Both the position numbers and the translations under genes were made by a program. From Lactarius indigo (Eukaryota > Basidiomycota > Agaricomycetes > Russulales > Russulaceae), in assembly GCA_025766275.1 (NCBI GenBank), contig JAFKAC010000006.1, positions 1,550,001 to 1,614,000 on the forward strand: a DNA stretch of 64,000 bases, read 5' to 3'. Shown here one piece after another: positions 31,953 through 43,003 of the stretch. The notes under the pieces were generated by a model, which ran no database searches, was not told the origin of the DNA, and worked only from the letters and a program-made list of their open reading frames with translations. Positions within the stretch are counted from its first letter, which is position 1; every line of letters starts with the position of its first letter.

Positions 31953-33351
31953 AGGTAGGGGGTCTGGAGGAAGTCCGCTGGCAGGTCGTTGATGTCTCCA
32001 TCAAAGTGGATGTCGAAGTCTTCCTCGTCTGCATCAGTCTTGGGGGGTTGGTGGTGCGGCTGGTGCGGGTGGGCGTCCACCACCCGCTTGAAGTAATCTT
32101 CTAACATGGCCTGGTCGGTCGCTTTACCTTTAGTTGGGGGCTTTTTGTTCCTCTCAATTTGTCTGGTTGGTGGGTGGCGGTTTCCGTAGTGGAGGGGGGG
32201 GAGACTTCCTACCTGGTATTTCTCCAGGAATTTGTCTTCGGGGGAGAGTCTGTCGGGTTGGAGAGTCAGCGTCCAGTCTTCGTTCGTTGGGAAATATACT
32301 AGGTTGTTTTCAGGATGATATCCATTGTAGTCGTCACATTTTCTGATGAACGTGGGGCAATTACGGTCCCAGCTGGCGTGCGCGTCCGATTTGCAGGAGA
32401 CGCAATACCGTTTCCCCTCTGTCTTGCAGTCCCTAGTTTTGTGTTGCTCCCCGCATGTTCCGCAGGTGTCGTGTATGGCGTGGCAGTTAGTTGCGAAGTG
32501 TCCCCATTTCCTGCACTTCATGCATTGTTTGGGTTCGTACTTCATTTTCTTGGGGAATGCTCTGACGCTGCATACGTATATACCGTCCTTAAGTAATCTG
32601 TTAGCTAGCGTCGCAGAGGATAGTGTGAGGATGGCGTATGCGAATCTTTGCCCCTGGGAGCGCCTATTTTCGGGCTTGATCCATTTGGCTCTTCGTATTG
32701 CTTTCTCTGGCAGCCTGTTGACTTCTTCAATTTCTCGAAGGTGGCTGTCTTTGGAGGGGTCAAAGGTAGTTGGGATTCGAGGTACGATGATGGGGTAGGC
32801 CGCTTCTCTGACGGAGAGACCCAAGTCGAATTTCCTTGTGAATTCTAACTCGTTGATGGGGGTTTTGAACCAGTCTGCCGCCTCTTTGGAGGCTAGCTGG
32901 AGGATGAAACTTCCGTTTCTTAGCTTGATGACCTCCTCAACTTTGGCGCCCTCCGGCAGGGGGGCAGTATGCCCATCAGGATTTTGTCTGCGCATTCTTG
33001 GATTTCGAAGGTATTGAGGTATGAGTCTTCTCCCTTCTCCGAGTCGAAGATAACTTGTCTGGCTTTGGCGTCCCTGCTTCTGTCGACACCGATAAGTATG
33101 TCGTGCGGGGTGCGGCCGCCGAATGTGTGAGTAGGGTGGGAGGGGGCTGTAGGGTGCTCCGTGTTGCTCTTTGTGTTGATAAGGGCTTCTTTGTAGGAGC
33201 GGGCAGTGTTAGCTGCCTGGGAGGTGGCTGCCGTGGCCTCCGTGATGCTCTTATCCATGTCGGCGGCCGCCTTTCTGAGGGTGTTCGCTGTTTCCCCTAG
33301 TGTGGAGACGGCGTTCTGTAACAGGTCACGGTCAGCTAGGGAGCTGGCGGC
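31949..33351 (-). CDS. LINE ORF1, C-terminal part (zinc-knuckle Gag-like protein)
   Basis: RNA-binding ORF1 protein of the LINE. After the foldback insertion, reading resumes at AASSLADRDLLQNAVSTLGE and continues through TFGGRTPHDILIGVDRSRD. Three knuckles follow: CMKCRKWGHFATNC, CGTCGEQHKTRDC and CVSCKSDAHASWDRNC. The frame shifts by one at a C6 run near 32960; a seventh C would join CADKILMGILPP to LPEGAKVEEVIKLRNG. The stop at 31949 overlaps the ORF2 start. The N-terminal part is at 35755-36212. Confidence 0.85.
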
Positions 33352-35754
33352 ATCAGGAAAAATGGTATCCTAAAAGTTTTTAAAAAATTTAACAAATTTC
33401 AGAAAAATGGCAATATATGTTAAGAAATAAGCTATTTTTCCGATTTTCCAAAATTGTCAAGATAGGTGAGATAAAAACCTCCCTCCAAATTTCCAGTTAG
33501 ATTTGGTAAAATCTTACCAAATATCTGAATAAATGGACATATTTTAGCATATATTGGGTGAATATGTCCGAAATTGCATCACAAACAGCAGAGTATTTTA
33601 GTTGCAGACAAGGGCACTCAGTTATAGTTGCATCCAAAAAGCAATAATATATTGTAACTAATAAGAGTACATGAAACTACAATTAATACAGGGTAAGTGA
33701 GGGCAGTGACATGGTCATGGCTATGGCCAATGTGTGGCAGGGTGGCAGTGGGATGGGTAGCAGCGGTGTCATGTATTGCCATAGGCCTGCAGGTTCAATA
33801 TAAGAAAAAAACGAAACCAAAAAAATCAAAAAAAAAAAAAACTTATCTAAATATTGAGCCAAGTGGGTGGCAGCGACATTGCCACGAACGGCGTGGTGGT
33901 AGGCAAGCAGGGAGATAGGTCCTGCACGAGTTCAACATTAAAAGAAAAAAAAAAAAAGAAAAACTTATCTAGATTTGTGGGGCCGAGATAGGAGGGCATG
34001 GGGTCACGACAGGGCTTGCACGCAGCAAGTCGGCACTGTGGGGGTCTTGCGTCCTTGTTGGGAATGTCGCCGTGGACCAGCGTGTGGAGAAGTGAAGTCG
34101 TTGAGGCAGCGGTGGTTGGAAGGGACAGTGTGGCACCGTTGTCCTATCTTGCATGCGGCGAGGTGGTGGGAGGACCTGCAAGGTGAGGTGCAAGGTGCAT
34201 TGCATGCGCTGGAGAAGTAGGATGAGAAAAAGAAAAAGAAACAAAGAAAAAAAAAACATATCTTGTTTGCTGGGCTGAAGCCCAGCTCGTCGTCAACCGC
34301 CTCTTCGTAATGAGTGTAGTGGGGAACAGCAGCAGGGGGTGTTGGGGCTGAGGGAAGGAGGTGGCGGCTTGCATAGCCGGCGCTCGCCGCAGATGGGGTG
34401 TGGGCATCGTCCTTGCGTACAGCGGGTATGGTGGTAGATCCTTGAGTGGCCCGTTAAAAGAAAACAAAAAAAAAAAAAACACGTACTGTCAGCTGCATCT
34501 TGCATTGGCTGTGGGAGTGGAGGCCACACTGGCTGGGCTGAGATGGCAGTGGTGTGGGTGGGTGCAGTGGCCTGGATATCAGCGCGGTGAGAGACAAAGG
34601 GAAAAAAAAAAAAAGACTTACTGTATCCAAGATGTAGGAGGGAGGTGACGTGGCGACTGGGCGTGGCGACTTGGAAAAAATCGTCAAGCGGAGGCTTATG
34701 TAATCTGTGGCGTGAACGCGTGAACACCCACTCACTCCATTTCCTCTCAACGCTACCCCTCTGGGGGGTTTTTTTTCTTCTCTTCCCACCACGCACGCGG
34801 ACCACCTCCACAGCCTACGCCAGAGGAAAGACGCGGTTGGGGAAGTGCCGGACTTCGGCTTAATGCATAAGTTTTCTTTTTTTTTCTTTTTCTTTTTTTC
34901 TTTTTTTCTGCTTGCAGGACCCCCGTGGACATGAACCACCATGGCCGTGGCCATACCGGCCTCATCGCCACCCCTGACGTGGCACGCCATGCCCCGACTG
35001 CCAACCCACCACCACGCTGCCCCAACCTGGCGTCCAAGACCCCGCCACCTCCAACTTGATACCACGCCGCCCCGTTATATCACGCAAGACCCCGCTGCCG
35101 TCGCCGCTGACCCACCGTGCCATGTCAATGCTGCGTGCAAGACCCCGCCACCACCGACCCGCCGCGCCACCCCAGCGCGCCCACCACCACCTGCGCCATG
35201 CCGCCCCAACACGCACGCAAGACCCCACCACGCGGCTTCAAGACCCCACCACGCCGACCCGCCACGCCGCCTCATCATGGCATGCAAGGCCCCCGTCACG
35301 CGGCTTCAAGACCCCGGCGCCACCGCTGCCCCAGCACGTGGCTTCAAGACTCCCCCACTACCGGCATACCTCCACACCACCCTGACACGCCACGCAAGAC
35401 CCCCATTGCCACCATGCTTCCCTAATATATTAATTAAACTGTAGTTACATGTACTCTTCTTAGTCAAATATATTATTATTATTTGAATGGAGCCACAGTT
35501 CACCAAATTGCACTGAAATGCTTTGCTGGATGTGATGTAAATTTGGACACATTCAGTCAAAACACACTGAACATGTGTTCATTTATGCAGATATTTGGTG
35601 ATATTTCCCAAAATATAACTAGATATTAGAGGGGAGGTCTTTATCTTGCCAAATTTTCACAACTTTTGAAAAATCATAGCAATTATTCATATATTACCAT
35701 TTTTCTAAAATTTGTTAAATTTTTTAAAAATTCTAGGATACCGTTTTTCCTGAT
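33352..35754. mobile_element. 2.4 kb foldback (long inverted repeat) element in LINE ORF1
   Basis: Ends ATCAGGAAAAATGGTATCC and, from the right, ATCAGGAAAAACGGTATCC. Inverted similarity continues about 190 bp at high identity and, more weakly, to about 350 bp from each end. The inner arms are also inverted relatives: G-rich with GGGGTCTTGC on the left, C-rich with GCAAGACCCC on the right, and A-tracts on the left matched by a T/C tract at 34875-34908. No transposase or conserved protein is present. A possible 2 bp GC duplication restores the LINE ORF1 frame when the element is removed. The outer GGCGGCAT/ATGCCGCC palindrome makes the exact edge ambiguous. Confidence 0.8.
35030..35412 (+). repeat. 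Irregular CAAGACCCC direct-repeat array
   Basis: About nine copies of a CAAGACCCC(G/A)CC-like motif spaced 15-60 bp in the C-rich right arm of the foldback element. Related GGGGTCTTGC copies occur on the left arm. It is open in several frames but looks non-coding. Confidence 0.65.
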
Positions 35755-36212
35755 GCCGCCCGCCTTTTGACTAGCTCACTCATCTTTCCCATCTCCGCCT
35801 GTAGTGTTGACTCCATATGCTCGCCTATTTTCTGCGCGAGGGCGTCTACTATTTGGGGGGGGTGTTGCGCTGTTGTGTTGCTTTTGTGCATGAGTGCTGC
35901 TAACGCTTGTAGGGATCTGGTCATTCCCTTGGGAGCAGAGGCGCTATGCTTTTTGATGATTAGTGTGAGAGTACGAAGATGAGTGTAGGGCGTAGTGGGG
36001 TTCTCATCGATGTAACAGTCATCCTCTTTCAGCGCCTTCTTGGCCTCGTTTGAGGTGTTTGGGCTTTTGGGCTTCGCCTGGTCCATACCTGTTGCGGTGA
36101 TGGGGGTGCTAGGCCGGGTATTTGCTTTGGCTGCTGATCTGGTGGTTCTGAGGGACGGGGCTGGTGGGGTGCGGCCTGCAGGGCCCGGGATGGTAGTTCC
36201 TTTTGGGGTCAT
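35755..36212 (-). CDS. LINE ORF1, N-terminal part
   Basis: The ATG at 36210-36212 opens MTPKGTTIPGPAGRTPPAP and runs through a Pro/Thr/Lys-rich leader to KGMTRSLQALAALMHKSNTT and IGEHMESTLQAEMGKMSELV, a probable short coiled coil. It is cut at KRRAA by the foldback element; the continuation lies at 33351 downward. The stretch 36213-36407 is the LINE 5' UTR. Confidence 0.78.
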
Positions 36213-36407
36213 ACCGTCCGGCAGTGCGCTTTTTGCTTCTTGTGAAGCTTTTGGAACTGGTGAGGAGGTTCTAATAGTGCTAATGCGGGCGTGTGTAAAG
36301 GTGTGTGTGTGTATGTATTCCTTTCTGCGGTGTGAGAGGCTACCTCTACCCTTGGGCCGTGTGACGTGGCTTAGGTGGTGGTGGATGCCGAGAAAGGAAG
36401 TTTTTTC

Positions 36408-36420
36408 TCCTGATCCGCAT
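36408..36420. repeat. LINE target-site duplication, right copy
   Basis: TCCTGATCCGCAT, identical to 19809-19821. Immediately after it the NLR intron ends (ATCCTAG). Confidence 0.88.
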
Positions 36421-36427
36421 ATCCTAG

Positions 36428-38723
36428 ACGGCCAACGGCGTCAGCTCGAGCTATGATGCACTTGTTGACTTGTTTGAATGTATCGGGAACTTCCTTAAAC
36501 GCCTTCGGATCTATACCGATGTCCCGTTGACATCTTCGATGACGGATATAGTCGGAAAGATAATGGTCGAGTTACTCTCCGTGTTTGCCCTCGCTACCAA
36601 GCAAATTAAACAAGGCAGATTCAGTAAGTCGATAGTTTTCCTCAATACAGGATAGCTCAACATGGTATAGAGAAATTTGCAAAGAAGCTACTAGGAGAGA
36701 GCGAAATCGAGGCTGTGCTACGGAGGCTTGACCGTCTCACTCAGGAAGAGGGCCGGATGACCGTCGCGCAGACCCTAGAAGTGGTCCATGGACTAATGAA
36801 TAATGTGAAAGTAGTCATGAATGGTACGCGAAGTTTGCTTAGCCAGTTACCGACACGACTCAAGGTATCGTCTTTGTACTAGACGGGAAAGCGTCGACGG
36901 ACGGCATCCGGAACGCTCTAGGTGCGCTTTCACCGCTTTCGCAAGTCGATGTTGCGCGAGCTGACCGCGACTATAGATTCGATACAACAAATGGCGAGTG
37001 ATATAAACAAGATGAGACGTTCGTTATGCATTGGCACTCCCATTGTCGACTGGTGGCGCTAAGACGGATTGCAGGCGACCAGATGCAAAGGGATTCCAAA
37101 AATTGGCTTTCCCCTCCAGATCCGTCGAAAAACTACAACATCGGATGCAAATCCCATCGAGATGGAACTGCCACATGGCTTTTCCAAGCAAGCGTCTTTG
37201 CTCAGTGGAATGCCAAGGGATCCCTTCTGTGGATCCACGGGAAACGTGCGTTCTCAACATTAGCCTTACGATGACCCTAATTCCTTCTGCGTCATGTAGC
37301 GGGTTCCGGAAAGACCATTTTACTGTAGGTCTTGTCTTACTACCTCCGTTATAGTCATTCACGCCCTCTATTAGTTCTTCCATCATCCGAAAAATCGACA
37401 GCACATGCAAGGCGGGATTAGCGTCAATGGCGTACTTTTATTTTGATTTCAAGGACACCGAGAAGCAACACCTGCGCGGACTGCTATCCTCTCTTGTCTT
37501 TCAGCTCAGCGCCAAGTCCGATCCCTGTTATCAAATCTTGTCCCGCTTGTATTCAGATCACGCCGGAGGCACGCAAGAACCTTCAGAAGACGCACTCTCG
37601 CAATGTCTCGTAGAAATGCTCGAAGTGCCAGGACAGCCGGCGATGTACATCGTTATTGACGCTCTCGATGAGTGCCCCAACACCTCGGGATACCAACCGC
37701 GCGAGAACAGGTGCTCGAGTTTCTAGAGTATCTTGTCGAGTTAAAGCTTCCAAATGTACACATATGTATCTCAAGTCGCCCGGAAATCGACATTCGAAAC
37801 ACTTTTGAACCCCTGGCACTGTTCCGTATGTCCTTTCATGACGAAAGCGGACAAAAGGCGGACATTTCTTCTTACATCAAAGCGGTCGTGCACTCTGATC
37901 AGAGGATGCGGAGATGGAGAGACGGAGATAAGCAGCTGGTGATCGATACGCTCTCAGATAAGGCGGATGGGATGTAAGTGATTGTCGTCATGACTTCTCG
38001 AAACAGTCACTTATTTACGTAATACCGCTTACAGGTTTAGATGGGTCTTTTGCCAGTTGGAGGTTCTGCGTCGGACGTTACCTGCACATATCCGAAGTAC
38101 TTTGAATGAGATGCCGAGGACATTGGACGAAACATACGAACGTGCGTTGCTTGCTATTGATGCAGAAGTGCGACAATACGCGCAGCGCCTCTTCCAATGC
38201 CTTTCCGTATCAATCAGACCACTCCGCATAGAGGAACTCGCGGATATTTTGGCGGTTCGGTTCGACGTAGGAGCGACTCCCAAGTTTAACCCCGACTGGC
38301 GACTAGGCGATGCCGAGGAAGCTGTTCTTTCTGTGTGTTCCAATCTCATCAGCGTTGTCGATGTAGACGGGTCCCAAGTTGTCCAATTTTCGCATTTTTC
38401 AGTAAAGGAGTTCTTGACATCGGATCGCCTTGCCGCTGCGAAGGAGGACCTTTCTGGATATCACATCGCTCCCCACTCGTCGCATACCATTCTCGCCCAA
38501 GCCTCCCTCAGTGTCTTGCTCCAGCTTGACGACCGCATCGACAAAGACAGCATTAAGGACTTTCCGTTGTTCGATTACGCTGCCCGACACTGGGTCGACC
38601 ACGGCCAGTTTGAGGGGGTATCTCCAAGTATCCAAGTTGCCATGGAAGACCTTTTTAATCCAGAAAAACCACACTTCTCCAATTGGGTCTGGATGCACGA
38701 CATACATCAGCAAGACCAAAAGT
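36428..38723 (+). CDS. NLR gene, middle segment: end of Goodbye domain and NACHT
   Basis: Continues the receptor from 19776. Exons give SSSYDALVDLFECIGNFLKR, KIMVELLSVFALATKQIKQG, FAKKLLGESEIEAVLRRLDR and EGRMTVAQTLEVVHGL, then NWLSPPDPSKNYNI. The NACHT P-loop GKPGSGKT is split by an intron near 37250-37310, followed by YFYFDFKDTEKQHLRGLLSS and Walker B MYIVIDALDECPNTSG. After one missing G near 37688 the frame changes and continues IPTAREQVLEFLEYLVELKL, LPNVHICISSRPEIDIRNTF and VLRRTLPAHIRSTLNEMP. Then come LSVSIRPLRIEELADILAVR, VVQFSHFSVKEFLTSDRL and FSNWVWMHDI. The coding sequence is cut at 38723 by a DNA transposon; ankyrin repeats resume at 57316. At least seven short introns. Confidence 0.85.
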
Positions 38724-39010
38724 CACTAGCGGGACTATTGGTAGTTCCGCTAGTCCCACTAGCCCTCTACTTTTGACCTAGCGCATGGCAACTCTGCTAG
38801 CGCTAGATGCCCCTACCTATATCTAGTTCAATACTTAAGTACCTAGTTCTGTGTGTGGGTCTAGTAGGTATACCTAGACCTAGCCGTGTATCTAGTTCTT
38901 GTCCCCGAGTCTAGGTACGCTGGCTGCCCCTAGTTTTTCTCCTTTATTCCAGTACGGCTAGCTAGCTCTAGTCCTTCACCTCAGATCTAGTATAACGGAC
39001 TGCGCTAGTA
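38724..39010. repeat. Left subterminal CTAG-rich array
   Basis: About 19 CTAG tetramers in 287 bp against about one expected by chance, in both orientations of flanking bases; probable transposase-binding repeats. Confidence 0.75.
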
Positions 39011-39559
39011 ATGCCACAGTATACCAGATCAAAATACAGATCGTTCGATGAATCACACCGGATTTCCCAAAAAAAGGCACTGAATTTGTACGATAGTAGT
39101 AATACTGCCTACACAAAACATTGGCTAATTACCCCCCTCCCCCAACCAATGCCATTCCAGCTCTCCTATCCTCGGACCAAATCCCCAGAGTGTACACCGG
39201 GATAACCCGGGTTTGTCAATAGACGTTGGTACCCTACATATTTCAAATGCCGTCTGCGCACATTGACAGGCCATGAATGAGGCTGTCGACATGATGATGA
39301 TGTATGAATAAGACCGCGTAAGGAGATATCGTCGCCTGTGAGAAAAGGTCCATTACGAAGAGCTCGAGAACGAGAGCAAAGTCACGTGTCCAGGAAAACT
39401 TGGAAACGACAGAAAATCGATGACATTGGAAATGTGTGCACATATGGCACTTTGCGCGCTGTATATACACGTCGTCTACGTGCCTTTGGGACACTCTTCA
39501 CTCCTGTCCGCAACCGATCTATCAGTTTCAGTGTAACATGAGCGTGCAGGTTCATCAGA
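39011..39559. other. Spacer inside the transposon
   Basis: Between the CTAG array and the end of the minus-strand gene. No conserved frame recognised; the last exon of that gene might extend into it. Confidence 0.35.
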
Positions 39560-41858
39560 GTGGCAAATTAAGGACTCACCAATCTATTTCTATTTGAGCG
39601 TGCAAGCTCGTTGCCTCAGCCCCCACACCTCTGGAGTCCTCTCCATTTTCTTCGTCATGGTCAGTTCCTCGCAAATAAATTGAGGCGCGATCCTGTATCT
39701 GTGACCAGTGAGAATCCTTGAGCCGTTGAGTCGACTTCACGAGCGCGCGTGCCCTGCTGCCCCAGAGGTTATCTGTGAACCCATGGCCGGGAACACGGGT
39801 GGCCCCTCTTCCACTATCGTCGTCGTGGTTGGCCTTGGAAATGTCTTCACCGGTCTTGAAAAGTGTGAGAGCGCATTCGACCTAGTGTAAGCATCAGGTT
39901 CCAGACCAGGGAGAACGAAGATGCTAGTGACACTCGGCGTACCGCAACTGTCGCAAGGGCAAGCCCGCCAGTCTGAGGGCCATACTTCCTGCCATCCGGT
40001 GATATCTTTCACAGGTGCCTTGCATAGACCTTCAAGATCAGGACTGAACAAAATGGGCCACGCCCACTCTAGAAGGTCATCAGGATGGATCCTGGTTGTC
40101 TGAAGAAACAGTACTCACCAGCCTATCGGGGAACCTGTACACAAAACGCAAGTCCATTAAGTTATCTGAGACATATGCTACGATGTCCTCCTCTGAGGAA
40201 AATTGGCTGTCTCCCTCCCAGAGATCGGAGACTGCGTGGTAGCCAGCCTTTCCTATGTCGCTGCGCCAGTTGTTGAGGGCGTTATCGCACTGGAAAAAGG
40301 TTTTAATATGACAGACGGATTACTTGGAGTGACGCACCACATTGAGTACAATCTCACGATTGCGTTGATCTAATGGAACAGAGGGGAACGTGCGCTTCCA
40401 GATGTTCACAATCTCACCTTCCATTTGGCAATTTGCACCAAATGGATCTTCTTGAGTTCCTGCCCAGCCATGCAACTGAGGAAGGAACACTCTCCGCCAG
40501 GTATGAACACCTCTGCCGCCGCCGGGAAAGGGGAGGTCAGCAACTGAGTACCTTTGCTTACGTTGACGCTTCCGGTCCCCCTCTGGTAGTGGGGTCGGAC
40601 ATCCTGTACTCATCGTGGCAGCAGCCCGTTTTAATTTCATCCCCACCTATTATTGGTTATACCCTGTTTGTAAAAGGCTAATCAACGACGTACCTGCGCC
40701 GTCGTTCACGCTTTAAGTGACCCCTCATTGACAGCTTGTGGAGACCCATGCCAAGTTGCGCTCTTGCTGGCCTTGGCCCATCCGGGGGCCTCATATGGCT
40801 CATCTTCGTGGAAGGCCCCTGAGACGAGGCCATTGTTCCCTTCCTTCGTGTTGGCTTGGCCTGAGGTCACACTGCCTCTGCTGGTACTGGGGGCTTAGCA
40901 AGTTCGTAGTTTCAGTTCTACCCCGCATAACGTGACCAAATTACTTACTGTGCTTTGCCTTGGCTCTCCAATCGGTGCTGAATCCCCCAATCACAATGGC
41001 GTCGCAGTGTTTGATGCCTTTACGCCTAGAAAAGGTGGTGAGTAAATGGTGGCACTCAGCGTTTAGTCTATGCATAAAAAGAATGGTAGTACTTACGCCC
41101 TCACAGGCTCCTTGTGTTTCTTGCTCAACGGGGCAGCATGAGGGTTGGTGCGTGCTGCGTTGATGTCGGACCGAAGTGATCCAATCTTCTCTTTCTGTGG
41201 TCCGGATGACTAATGATGACAAAGACAGTTTTCGGCGGCACGAGTAACTTACCTCGGCCCTCTTTCTTGCTGCGTATCCAATTGGCACAAAGTCCTCGGA
41301 TTCTTCGCTTTCACCCTCAAACTCATCCTGGAGCTTGTCAAAACCTCTCCCAGAGGTAGGTGTGACACAGGTCGCTGGCAGAGGTATTGGACTGGTTGCA
41401 ATTTCCGTTGCAATTTCCATTGCACCATCGTTGACCATGGCGCCCACAGTATCACTAGGTATGTTAGATAGCGCAGGCTTGGTACTAATCCTTTGCACTT
41501 ACCTTGACTCGTCTTCGCTTTCACTCCCTATAGGCCTGTTTGGCGTCTGGTCCTCTGAACCACTCCTGGGGACCCCCAAAGCTGCTGTCCCTGATGACTG
41601 GATATGACGAAGATCTGGCCTAACTGAATGCGTCTGGAGGTCTTCCTTGTCTTGTTCCATGGAATCCTCAGTTGTCGCAATCGTTGCGATGGCTTCGCGA
41701 TGCCGCGCCTCGACTCCCTTTCTGGTGGCAATGGCCACCGCCTTTGCTCTGGCTTCGTCTTCTTCTATTTGTTTTCTTGGGCGTCTTGTTTGCTGACTTT
41801 CCATTATGATACGACCAGGGTGCGCGTCTGCATTGGATGCATGCGTACTGACGGGCAT
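39560..41858 (-). CDS. Transposon-encoded conserved protein of unknown function
   Basis: Multi-exon minus-strand gene inside the Plavaka element. The first exon begins MPVSTHASNADAHPGRIIME at 41858 and contains a basic coiled-coil-like stretch (KQIEEDEARAKAVAIATRKG). A later exon (40646-40320) has SVADLPFPGGG, WRRVFLPQLHGWAGTQEDPF and GEIVNIWKRTFPSVPLDQRN, followed by ALNNWRSDIGKAGYHAVSDL and NLMDLRFVYRF. I recognise this as a domain repeatedly found in Agaricomycete transposon-rich genomes (FLPxLxAWAGTxEDPF ... NNWRSxIGKAG), with no known biochemical role. An exon near 40050-39740 encodes DLEGLCKAPVKDITGWQEVW and a Cys-containing CPCDSCG. Intron limits and the 3' end are uncertain. Confidence 0.55.
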
Positions 41859-42455
41859 ATTGGAGGAGACTCACTCGGAGAGTGGGTGAATGATGGTGAG
41901 TGGGTACAAAAGGGGACTGTCTGTCCCACCCATCAATAATCCTGTCATTTTAGGGTACTGTGTTTCTGTTTATTCCGTCCGTGTGCCGCACATCGGAAGG
42001 CTAAGGAAGCGCTGCTTCTTAGTTATAGCTTTAACACTTTGGTTTCCATGACCATGAACCCGGCGTGTCAGGACGATGTGTTTGCATGCGGCGTGCACTT
42101 AACGACTTGGACAGCGACTTCGTTCATGCTTCGGATCCATTTGGCCGGTAATGCAGCCGCCTCTTTGATAGGCTTAAAATATTGTGTTTCCAGGCGAAGC
42201 CTCAGAAACCATTTTATGCGATCGATTGTGCGGCGCACATTCAATAACAATGTTTCATTCACGCTCACATACTAAGCGAATGAGGGTTGCGGCTAGCGAA
42301 ATAATGAACGAAAGACTCTGGAGGTCAATGAGCCGACAGCCGGTCCAAGGAAGGACGAGCGAAAAGGGACCGTAAAAATGGTAGGAAGTAAGCGAAAGTG
42401 CTATGCGAGGCCCGCACAGGTGTCTTCAACTTATACCTGCCCTGATAAGTTTGAT
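41859..42455. other. Spacer between the unknown gene and the Copia insertion
   Basis: About 600 bp. One minus-strand frame (42068-42268) is open but matches nothing I know. Confidence 0.35.
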
Positions 42456-42460
42456 TGTCA
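42456..42460. repeat. Copia target-site duplication, left copy
   Basis: TGTCA, repeated at 49307-49311. Confidence 0.85.
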
Positions 42461-43003
42461 TGTTGAAGCGCAGAACTAACAAGCAGAGAATAAGCTTGAA
42501 CAGCTATGGGGACAAGTTAACTTCAGAGGTGAAGGGAACTCTATTACAACTGCATACCTATGGGGACAAGTTACTATAAAGAAGCAACGCCTATGAGTAA
42601 AGGTAATAAGAGAAGTAAGAAGAGAAGGGACTTACACTTCAGAGGTGAAGGGAACTCTGAAGTGTAGAGGCGAAAACAGCAGTCCTTATATACAGGACGC
42701 TTAGCTAATAATGGTCTGTGCGCACTGGTGACCCAAACACAATACAGGTGGTCTGTGCGCCAGAGGGAGAAATGCCATTGGATGGCAGAGAACAATAACT
42801 GCCTTAAACAGGCAAGTCCGGTATCTTAATAATAGAAAGAACAATAAGAACCAAAAATGGATCTAACAATAAAGATAAACAAAAGCGGTCCGTATGAGTC
42901 CAGAGTGTCCATAAGTCCATAAGGGACAGATACCCTATATAGTATGTGGGCTGACTCAATCAGATCCCACGAGACATGTGACTTTAACAGTCGCGTCTCA
43001 ACA
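42461..43003 (-). repeat. Copia 3' LTR
   Basis: 543 bp. Differs from the 5' LTR at CCAGAG/CCGGAG and ACCCTA/ACCGTA. The purine-rich GGAGGGA (43004-43010, minus strand) abuts it. Confidence 0.92.

Larger units (their letters stand above)
19821..36407 (-). mobile_element. Tad-like LINE retrotransposon, interrupted by Gypsy and foldback insertions
   Basis: Minus-strand non-LTR element. The 3' end is a run of about 20 T on the plus strand (poly-A tail, 19821-19840) and the 5' end is at 36407. A 13 bp duplication, TCCTGATCCGCAT, flanks it exactly. ORF1 (36212 to 31949, split by the foldback element) has three zinc knuckles; ORF2 (31952 to 20222, split by the Gypsy element) has endonuclease, reverse transcriptase, RNase H and a terminal CCHC motif, an organisation like the fungal Tad clade. 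Without the two insertions it is about 6.5 kb, a full-length size. It sits inside an intron of the NLR gene in antisense orientation. Confidence 0.92.

Noticed and set aside
34293..35444. Several 100-200 codon frames in the foldback arms
   Set aside because: They arise from biased composition (Pro/Thr/His or Gly/Trp-rich) in G- or C-rich repeats and are open in many frames at once; no family motif.
42574..42795. 73-codon minus-strand frame present twice
   Set aside because: It lies wholly inside the LTR, so the duplicate at 48877-49098 is just the second LTR; not a gene.
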